Shown: one piece after another, positions 14,131 to 18,543 of the stretch
How the letters are laid out: every line of letters begins with the position of its first letter
Numbering within the stretch: position 1 is the stretch's first letter
Source: Gammaproteobacteria bacterium
GTDB taxonomy: Bacteria > Pseudomonadota > Gammaproteobacteria > GRL18
DNA length: 18,543 bases
Assembly: GCA_013139395.1 (NCBI GenBank)
Contig: WTAX01000247.1
Location: 1-18,543, forward strand
Reading direction: 5' to 3'
Position numbers and translations under genes: made by a program
The notes under the pieces: generated by a model
What the model was told of the DNA's origin: nothing
Seen by the model: the letters and a program-made list of their open reading frames with translations, nothing else
Database searches by the model: none

Positions 14131-15162
14131 CTATTTTGATTTTTTAAGTCTTTTTATAGTAAATGGAGCTGCTTGCCGGTCGACAGCAGATGCTTCTTCA
14201 TTGCTTACCCAGTGTATTAAACGTCCTTGCGGATTATCTGCCTGAGCATCATCGCAGGCATTAAGACAGATACCGCATTGCGTGCAGGTGAATTTTGCTC
14301 GTTTGATGCTTCTGACAGGTAAGCGCATGGGACAAGCCTTATCGCATGCACTGTCACATGGTTGACATAAATGCGCGCGTGATTTGTCAAAACCAACCAC
14401 CATTGATTTGCTATTAGCCATCCAGACAAAACTTTGCATGATGCCGTAAGAGCAGCCGAATTTGCAAAATAAATGTCGGGCAAAGAAAAAGTCTATGGTC
14501 AGAATAATGGTCATTACTAATAAAAATAATGACGGCCCAAAAGATAATTCAAAATGATATAAGTTTGTAATGAGTAGTATGGGTGGATAGATATAGCCCA
14601 GCAAAACAAAGGCCCAGAAAAAGGCAATGAGGATGCAAATACTCAACAGCAATAACCAGGGAAGGGCTTGCCTGTTTTTAGTGTGTGTGGTGGAAGGTTT
14701 TTCCCAAAATGTTGCACGATTAAGATGTTTCAACATGAGGCGGTTTATTGTTTCTACAACAGAAAAATGAGGGCATAACCAGCCGCAATAAATTCGTCCG
14801 TATTTCCAGGCTATTACACCGGTGAACAGGATCAATAACAATACAGGTAATAAAAAGTTGAATAGGAGATCACGTACTGAATGGCTGCTATCAAGGCATT
14901 CAAATTCAGATGATTCAAGACCCAGCATCCAGGAATGCCCAAAAACGATAAAATAACCATCCAATATATCAAAACGAAATATATTCAGCAGTGGGGCAGA
15001 TAAAAACAGCAGATAAAAACTGAATTGAGTAATACTGCGAATTTGTTCTCTCGAAAAAGCTGATGTCAGGTTCATGTATAGAAGGAGGCAGTTAATTAAT
15101 GAAGCAGGATCATAGAATGCTTTACTGCAAAAATAGGTGACGAGTGTTACCAAGTTGTACAT
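14131..15162 (-). CDS. NapH/CcoG-like membrane polyferredoxin (4Fe-4S)
   Basis: Inner-membrane iron-sulfur protein, probably passing electrons between a membrane donor and an unknown acceptor. Four or five hydrophobic segments surround two membrane-edge cysteine motifs, RIYCGWLCPHF and LFCKFGCSYGIMQ, typical of the NapH/FixG superfamily. The C-terminal cytoplasmic part holds two cluster motifs: CQPCDSACDKACP (Cx2Cx3Cx3CP) and CTQCGICLNAC (Cx2Cx2Cx3C). It lacks the C-terminal domain of CcoG/FixG, so it is a stand-alone polyferredoxin. The frame opens at ATG 15162; a start at ATG 15075 (MNLTSAFSREQ) gives a more family-like N terminus (FRFDIL shortly after the first helix). Neither ATG has a good ribosome binding site, so the start is undecided. 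No redox partner gene is adjacent. Confidence 0.85.
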   Translation of the reverse strand: MYNLVTLVTYFCSKAFYDPASLINCLLLYMNLTSAFSREQIRSITQFSFYLLFLSAPLLNIFRFDILDGYFIVFGHSWMLGLESSEFECLDSSHSVRDLLFNFLLPVLLLILFTGVIAWKYGRIYCGWLCPHFSVVETINRLMLKHLNRATFWEKPSTTHTKNRQALPWLLLLSICILIAFFWAFVLLGYIYPPILLITNLYHFELSFGPSLFLLVMTIILTIDFFFARHLFCKFGCSYGIMQSFVWMANSKSMVVGFDKSRAHLCQPCDSACDKACPMRLPVRSIKRAKFTCTQCGICLNACDDAQADNPQGRLIHWVSNEEASAVDRQAAPFTIKRLKKSK

Positions 15163-15255
15163 TTAAGTGATTTGTCTATGGTGATATTATCACAGACTTT
15201 ATGTGTGCTATCACGTATTCTAACGCCTTATTTTATAATATTCAGGAGTTGCCGC

Positions 15256-15654
15256 ATGTACGAGTTTAATATTACTTTATCGGGTTCATTTAATGATGTA
15301 AAAGAAACACTTTTGGATGTGTTGATGCAGGAGCAACTGGGCATTGTCAGTGAAGTGGATGTGCAGGCGACGCTAAAGAAAAAAATGGACTTAAGTATAC
15401 CATCCTATCAAATCCTTGGTGCCTGTAATCCTAAGCTGGCATCACAAATTATTGAAGATGAACCCAATGCGGGCGTATTATTACCCTGTAATATTATTGT
15501 ACGTGAAGAAATACCGGGAAAAGTGGTCATTAGTTTTATGGATCCGGTTGCAGTACTGGGTTTATCTGATTCTGAAGTTGTTAATAATGTTGCCCGAGTT
15601 GCCCGTGAAAAATTACAAAAAGTCGTGGCAAAACTGGCAGAAACACAGGTCTGA
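15256..15654 (+). CDS. DUF302 domain protein
   Basis: Small protein of 132 aa consisting almost wholly of a DUF302 domain, a compact alpha/beta fold of unknown function often found in bacteria with sulfur or redox metabolism. Typical features: the opening YEFNITLSGSFNDVKETLLDVL, a central KKMDLSIPSYQILGACNPKLA, LLPCNIIVREE, and VVISFMDPVAVLGL. The two conserved cysteine positions (GACNP and LLPCN) are present. ATG 15256 is chosen because CAGGAG precedes it at good spacing; an upstream ATG at 15172 would add a poorly protein-like segment. A TATAAT lies at 15234-15239, very close to the start, with no clear -35. It is divergent from the polyferredoxin gene. Confidence 0.9.
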   Translation: MYEFNITLSGSFNDVKETLLDVLMQEQLGIVSEVDVQATLKKKMDLSIPSYQILGACNPKLASQIIEDEPNAGVLLPCNIIVREEIPGKVVISFMDPVAVLGLSDSEVVNNVARVAREKLQKVVAKLAETQV

Positions 15655-15681
15655 TATTTAACAGATGGTATACAGGAAAGA

Positions 15682-15690
15682 TGTTATAAT
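15682..15690 (+). promoter_or_regulatory. Predicted extended -10 promoter of rluB
   Basis: TGTTATAAT contains a perfect TATAAT (15685-15690) preceded by the TG of an extended -10 element, about 50 bases before the rluB start. No convincing -35 is present, as is common for extended -10 promoters. Confidence 0.5.
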
Positions 15691-15741
15691 GATACTGATC
15701 GGTACATTTTATAGACATAAATCCTAAGAAGACACAGCAAA

Positions 15742-16737
15742 ATGACAAATTATTATAAATCTCCTCAATCCGATAGAATTTTTAATAAGGATGGGGAATT
15801 ACCCTCTAAAGAAGAGCTTCTTGAACAAGAATTGAGGGATCATCCTAATACAGAAGCAGTAGAACGAGCGCCTGAGGGTGAAAAACTACAAAAAGTAATT
15901 GCCCGTTCAGGCCATGCTTCTCGACGAGAATCTGAGCGTTTGATTGCTCAGGGCCGGATCAAAATTGACAGACGTGTAGCTCAATTAGGTGATAGAGTGG
16001 ATGGCACAGAACGCGTTTTTCTTGATGATAAAGAGCTGTTCATTGCCTGGCAAAAACCTAAGCAGCGAGTATTGATCTATCATAAGCCGCCGGGGGAAAT
16101 CTGCAGTCGTAATGATCCGGAACACCCTAATACTATCTTTGATAACTTACCTAATCTGAAAGTGGGACGCTGGATCTCTGTTGGCAGACTGGATATCAAT
16201 ACCTCTGGACTTATTTTACTGACCAATGATGGTGAGTTAGCGAATAAACTCATGCATCCCTCGAGTGAAATTGAGCGTGAATATGCAGTTCGTGTTCTTG
16301 GTGAAGTTACGGATGATGACATAGCACAACTCAAAGAAGGCGTTGCACTTGATGATGGTATGGCTCATTTTGATAAAGTCAGCTATGTTGGTGGTCAGGG
16401 TGCAAACCATTGGTATCACGTCACTCTTAAAGAAGGACGTAACCGTGAAGTACGCCGTATGTGGGAATCACTGGGTATCACTGTTAGTCGTTTATCCCGG
16501 GTACGTTATGGCCTGATAAAGCTGCCTCGTTGGCAGAAACCAGGGCGTTGGGAAGATTTGGAAGAAAAAGAGTTGTTAGCACTGTATGAAAGTGTTGGCT
16601 TACATGTCATTAAACCTGAAACCGATCATCGTGGTCGTATTGTTAATCCTGTTCAACGAGGAAAGCGCAATAAACATTTGGTGATGCCTGATAATAGAAG
16701 AAAATCTCAGAAACAAAAGAAGCATAAGCGTCGTTAG
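15742..16737 (+). CDS. rluB: 23S rRNA pseudouridine synthase RluB
   Basis: Isomerises uridine 2605 (E. coli numbering) of 23S rRNA to pseudouridine. An N-terminal tail (about 45 residues, acidic) precedes an S4 RNA-binding domain (about 47-95: EKLQKVIARSGHASRRESERLI). The RsuA/RluB-type catalytic domain follows, with the catalytic aspartate Asp151 in VGRLDINTSGLILLTNDG, then EREYAVRVLG and EGRNREVRRMWESLG. The C terminus is a very basic tail (RRKSQKQKKHKRR), probably contacting rRNA. The total of 331 aa is somewhat longer than E. coli RluB because of the tails. RluF and RsuA relatives share these motifs, but the EREYAVRV context and length favour RluB. AAGAAG lies before the ATG. Confidence 0.93.
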   Translation: MTNYYKSPQSDRIFNKDGELPSKEELLEQELRDHPNTEAVERAPEGEKLQKVIARSGHASRRESERLIAQGRIKIDRRVAQLGDRVDGTERVFLDDKELFIAWQKPKQRVLIYHKPPGEICSRNDPEHPNTIFDNLPNLKVGRWISVGRLDINTSGLILLTNDGELANKLMHPSSEIEREYAVRVLGEVTDDDIAQLKEGVALDDGMAHFDKVSYVGGQGANHWYHVTLKEGRNREVRRMWESLGITVSRLSRVRYGLIKLPRWQKPGRWEDLEEKELLALYESVGLHVIKPETDHRGRIVNPVQRGKRNKHLVMPDNRRKSQKQKKHKRR

Positions 16738-16747
16738 ATATGAAGAA

Positions 16748-16954
16748 ATGATTCGAAGCATTAATAATAACTTACTTGCTCTGCCTGTTATTTCGCGTAG
16801 AGTGAGTTTTGTCTCTGCTATCTTATTTTGTGTATTGCCACCGCCAGGTTATAGTAATATTTCTTACCAGCATAATGTTGATAAACTAAAGTTATCTGCC
16901 GTACTGATTTCTCATACTATTTCCAAATTTACTTATTTAGTGCCTCAAAATTGA
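16748..16954 (+). CDS. Small ORF coupled to the hydrolase gene
   Basis: A 68-codon frame begins ten bases after the rluB stop (GAAGAA three bases before the ATG) and ends with TGA overlapping the ATG of the hydrolase (TGATG). It encodes a basic N terminus, a hydrophobic stretch (VSFVSAILFCVLPPPGY, about 19-35) that might be a signal or anchor, and an unremarkable tail. No family is recognised. The tight spacing on both sides supports translation; the poor compositional character argues for caution. Confidence 0.35.
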   Translation: MIRSINNNLLALPVISRRVSFVSAILFCVLPPPGYSNISYQHNVDKLKLSAVLISHTISKFTYLVPQN

Positions 16955-17796
16955 TGTTTTATATTCTCTTAATTCCTATTGTTATTTTTCTATTGATTCT
17001 GATATTGCTTCATATTGGTTTTATCCCGCCACGTATTATCGAAACAAAAACACCATACGATTTCGCTATGATGAGTGAAGAGCTGCTCATTACCACTGAG
17101 AAAAATAAAAAGTTATTTTCCTGGTTTATCCCGACTAAAGGATCAGCACCATTGATCATCATCATGCATGGCTGGGGCAGTAATGCCGAACATATGTTGC
17201 CGATTGCTGCCACTTTTCATCAGGCAGGCCTTAATGCATTAGTCATGGATTCACGCTGTCATGGAAAAAGTGATGGTGATACCTATTCAGCCTTGCCTCG
17301 ATTTGCTGAAGATATTATTCATGCCATTGATTATGCAAGAGAAAATCTTAGTTTTAATGGACAAATTATTTTGCTGGGACACTCAGTTGGTGCTGGAGCA
17401 AGCTTATTTGCAGCATCTAAAAGAAGTGATATTTCTGCCTTGATCAGTCTTTCGGCTTTTGGTCATCCACAATGGTTGATGACTCGTTATTTTGAAAAAT
17501 TCAAACTACCTCAATTTATGGTTAAATTTCTTCTGTCTTATATACAGTGGATCATAGGTCATCGTTTTAATGATATCGCACCTGTGACCTCCATTAGTAA
17601 ACTTACCATTCCAACTTTAGTGGTTCATGGCACACATGATAAGACTGTACCGATAGAAGATGCTCACTTAATACAAGCAAATAATTCTAATGGTTATTTA
17701 TTGACTATAGAAGATGCTGATCATGAATCAATCGATAAGCTGGAGACGCATGGTCAATTGTTAATTGATTTCCTGCAAAAAGAAAATTTACTTTAA
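16954..17796 (+). CDS. Membrane-anchored alpha/beta hydrolase
   Basis: Serine hydrolase of the alpha/beta fold, 280 aa from ATG 16954; substrate unknown. One N-terminal membrane segment (about residues 3-22) suggests anchoring in the inner membrane. The catalytic parts are all visible: oxyanion region HGWGS (72-76), nucleophile elbow GHSVGAG with Ser144, acid Asp229 in HGTHDKTVP, and His257 in DADHES. The region around DSRCHGKSDG fits the YqkD/BAAT-like branch. A TTG codon directly before the ATG is an unlikely start. The ATG overlaps the stop of the small upstream ORF, so the two may be translated together, downstream of rluB. Confidence 0.9.
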   Translation: MFYILLIPIVIFLLILILLHIGFIPPRIIETKTPYDFAMMSEELLITTEKNKKLFSWFIPTKGSAPLIIIMHGWGSNAEHMLPIAATFHQAGLNALVMDSRCHGKSDGDTYSALPRFAEDIIHAIDYARENLSFNGQIILLGHSVGAGASLFAASKRSDISALISLSAFGHPQWLMTRYFEKFKLPQFMVKFLLSYIQWIIGHRFNDIAPVTSISKLTIPTLVVHGTHDKTVPIEDAHLIQANNSNGYLLTIEDADHESIDKLETHGQLLIDFLQKENLL

Positions 17797-17863
17797 CTCG
17801 ATCTTGTTATGGCGTATATAGTCAACTTTTTGGCGTGCATGGGCAAGAAATTCTTTATTTATT

Positions 17864-17872
17864 TGCTATGAT
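17864..17872 (+). promoter_or_regulatory. Predicted extended -10 promoter of the small-gene pair
   Basis: TGCTATGAT carries a near-consensus -10 (TATGAT) with the extended TG, 38 bases before the start of the 24-codon gene. No clear -35 is visible. Confidence 0.35.
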
Positions 17873-17909
17873 GATTTTATCAAGTCACTGCTTATTAAGG
17901 AGAGTTAAA

Positions 17910-17984
17910 ATGAGTGCGGTTGGTCGTTCTACAAATACTTGTCTTAATATGCTTCAACAAAAATTATTTTCAATAAAGGGTTAA
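17910..17984 (+). CDS. 24-residue micro-ORF with strong ribosome binding site
   Basis: ATG at 17910 follows AAGGAGA at ideal spacing, one of the best ribosome binding sites in the window. The frame encodes 24 residues (begins MSAVGRSTNTC, ends KLFSIKG) and stops three bases before the ATG of the next gene. The end of the micro-ORF (AAAGGG) also provides the ribosome binding site of that next gene. It could be a small protein or a leader that couples translation. No similarity is recognised. Confidence 0.45.
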   Translation: MSAVGRSTNTCLNMLQQKLFSIKG

Positions 17985-17987
17985 TCT

Positions 17988-18197
17988 ATGACAGATAATA
18001 TGCCTATTGATGAATATGTTTTCTGGAAAAATATCATAGAAGAAAAACAGGAGCGGGGTGAATTTGTGCCTGAGATGATGTATGAACTATTGGAGCAAGC
18101 GCAAAAAAAGACAATGTATTATTTAATAGACTTATACTCTGTCAATGATAAGCTTGATAATAGCGATATAATTAATGAGCGGTCTTTAGTGCACTAA
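17988..18197 (+). CDS. Small acidic protein of unknown function
   Basis: Sixty-nine residues, acidic and probably helical (DEYVFWKNIIEEKQERGE, then MYELLEQAQKKTMYYLIDLY), with no signal peptide, membrane segment or cysteine. No family is recognised. AAAGGG lies eight bases before the ATG, and the start is three bases after the 24-codon micro-ORF, so the pair probably forms one transcript. The TAA stop lies inside the terminal repeat of the palindromic element that begins at 18193, so the last residues (SLVH) may reflect an insertion that trimmed or altered the original C terminus. Confidence 0.6.
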   Translation: MTDNMPIDEYVFWKNIIEEKQERGEFVPEMMYELLEQAQKKTMYYLIDLYSVNDKLDNSDIINERSLVH

Positions 18198-18347
18198 ATA
18201 AGTGTTTCAAAATAGTGAGCATTATTCATTTAATATTCGCATCAGAACCTGTCATTCATTATTGGGCTCATATTGGCATAAAATCACCAAATAATAAATG
18301 ACAGGTTCTGATGCTCCGTGTATACCATTTAGGAACAGTTATTTAGT
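18193..18347. repeat. Family C foldback repeat, full copy
   Basis: The ends ACTAAATAAGTGTTTC (18193-18208) and GGAACAGTTATTTAGT (18332-18347) are near-perfect complements. The inner arms also pair: GCATCAGAACCTGTCATTCATTATT against the complement of AATAATAAATGACAGGTTCTGATGC. No frame lies inside. The left arm is repeated in inverse orientation upstream of pstS (13947-14035). It separates the small-gene pair from the convergent AraC-type gene. Confidence 0.8.
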
Positions 18348-18394
18348 TAATTCATTGAACTTTTCTTTTTAGTGAGTGATATTTTAAGGAGTTA

Positions 18395-18543
18395 TTATTG
18401 AGCTCTTGGACTATGACCCGTCCAGCGTTTATAAGCTCTTGAGAATGAACTTAATTCTGAAAAACCCAGCATAAAAGTAATTTCAGTCATATTCATTTTT
18501 CCTTCAGTGACATATTTCTCAGCCAGATAATGCCTGCTTTCCT
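18395..18543 (-). CDS. AraC-family regulator, C-terminal end (start outside window)
   Basis: The last 48 codons plus stop of a gene on the minus strand. The translation shows the second helix-turn-helix of an AraC/XylS DNA-binding domain: SRHYLAEKYVTEG, then MTEITFMLGFSELSSFSRAY and KRWTGHSPRAQ, matching the family ending 'I-A-x-x-L-G-F-S-[ED]-x-S-x-F-x-R-A-F-K-R-W-x-G-x-[ST]-P'. The full protein would continue beyond 18543; its effector domain and target are not visible. This is the 3' end of the gene, so its promoter is out of view. Confidence 0.88.
   Translation of the reverse strand, partial: ESRHYLAEKYVTEGKMNMTEITFMLGFSELSSFSRAYKRWTGHSPRAQ

Noticed and set aside
15081..15140. GAAGGAGG followed by a 13-codon frame (ATG 15099) inside the polyferredoxin gene region, plus strand
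   Set aside because: The peptide is very short, antisense to or directly upstream of the real gene, and has no support besides the Shine-Dalgarno-like sequence.
17788..17865. Minus-strand 25-codon frame (KEFLAHARQKVDYIRHNKIE) after the hydrolase gene
   Set aside because: It reads somewhat like protein and might be the end of a lost gene, but it has no start, is bounded by close stops and matches no family I know.
1..18543. tRNA, rRNA, CRISPR array, phage or complete insertion sequence
   Set aside because: Looked for and not seen: no cloverleaf-like sequences, no regularly spaced repeats, and no transposase, integrase or phage protein among the translations.

Overview
The window looks like an AT-rich gammaproteobacterial chromosome. 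RluB, NhaA, a DUF3391/HD-GYP protein, a complete pst-phoU locus and AraC- and DUF302-type proteins are all usual in that class. The genus cannot be fixed from the sequence. Strand use is mixed, with short operons and many small foldback repeats between genes.

Layout, left to right. (1) 1-990: the 3' end of an unrecognised gene, then a YfcE-type metallophosphoesterase. (2) 1017-3016, minus strand: the NhaA Na+/H+ antiporter and a small DUF4124-like secreted protein, with a possible SHOCT-type gene remnant between them. (3) 3054-3233: a long palindromic MITE-like element flanked by CTAG. (4) 3428-5334: a DUF3391/HD-GYP protein whose metal-binding residues are largely replaced, overlapping a lipoprotein gene. 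(5) 5392-6801: two secreted-protein genes (an RT0821/17-kDa-antigen-like protein and a periplasmic solute-binding protein) bracketed by two related foldback repeats. (6) 6838-7962, minus strand: an HprK-related kinase B, normally a member of the multi-gene GAK cluster but alone here, with a candidate Pho box upstream. (7) 8136-8300: a second MITE-like palindrome flanked by TTA, ending at the phoU stop codon. (8) 8298-13891, minus strand: the phosphate locus, transcribed pstS-pstC-pstA-pstB-(phoU-like)-phoU, with a clear Pho box before pstS. (9) 14131-15162, minus strand: a NapH/CcoG-like membrane polyferredoxin. Divergent to it are a DUF302 gene, rluB, a small ORF coupled to an alpha/beta hydrolase, and a pair of very small genes. 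(10) 18193-18347: a palindromic repeat, one arm of which is also present in the pstS promoter region. (11) The 3' end of an AraC-family regulator at the right edge, minus strand.

How the genes work together: PstS binds periplasmic phosphate, PstC and PstA form the channel, PstB supplies ATPase activity, and two PhoU-family proteins link transport to PhoR/PhoB signalling (the phoBR genes are not in the window). A hairpin followed by T residues after pstS, plus a TTG start on pstC, would favour making more PstS than membrane subunits. The Pho-box-like site before the HprK-related kinase suggests, as an inference only, that this kinase also responds to phosphate starvation.

The most notable points are the Pho box overlapping a dispersed repeat at pstS, the orphan HprK-related kinase with its own Pho-box-like site, the degenerate HD-GYP domain, the tandem divergent phoU pair, and at least three families of foldback elements, two of which coincide with gene stop codons.
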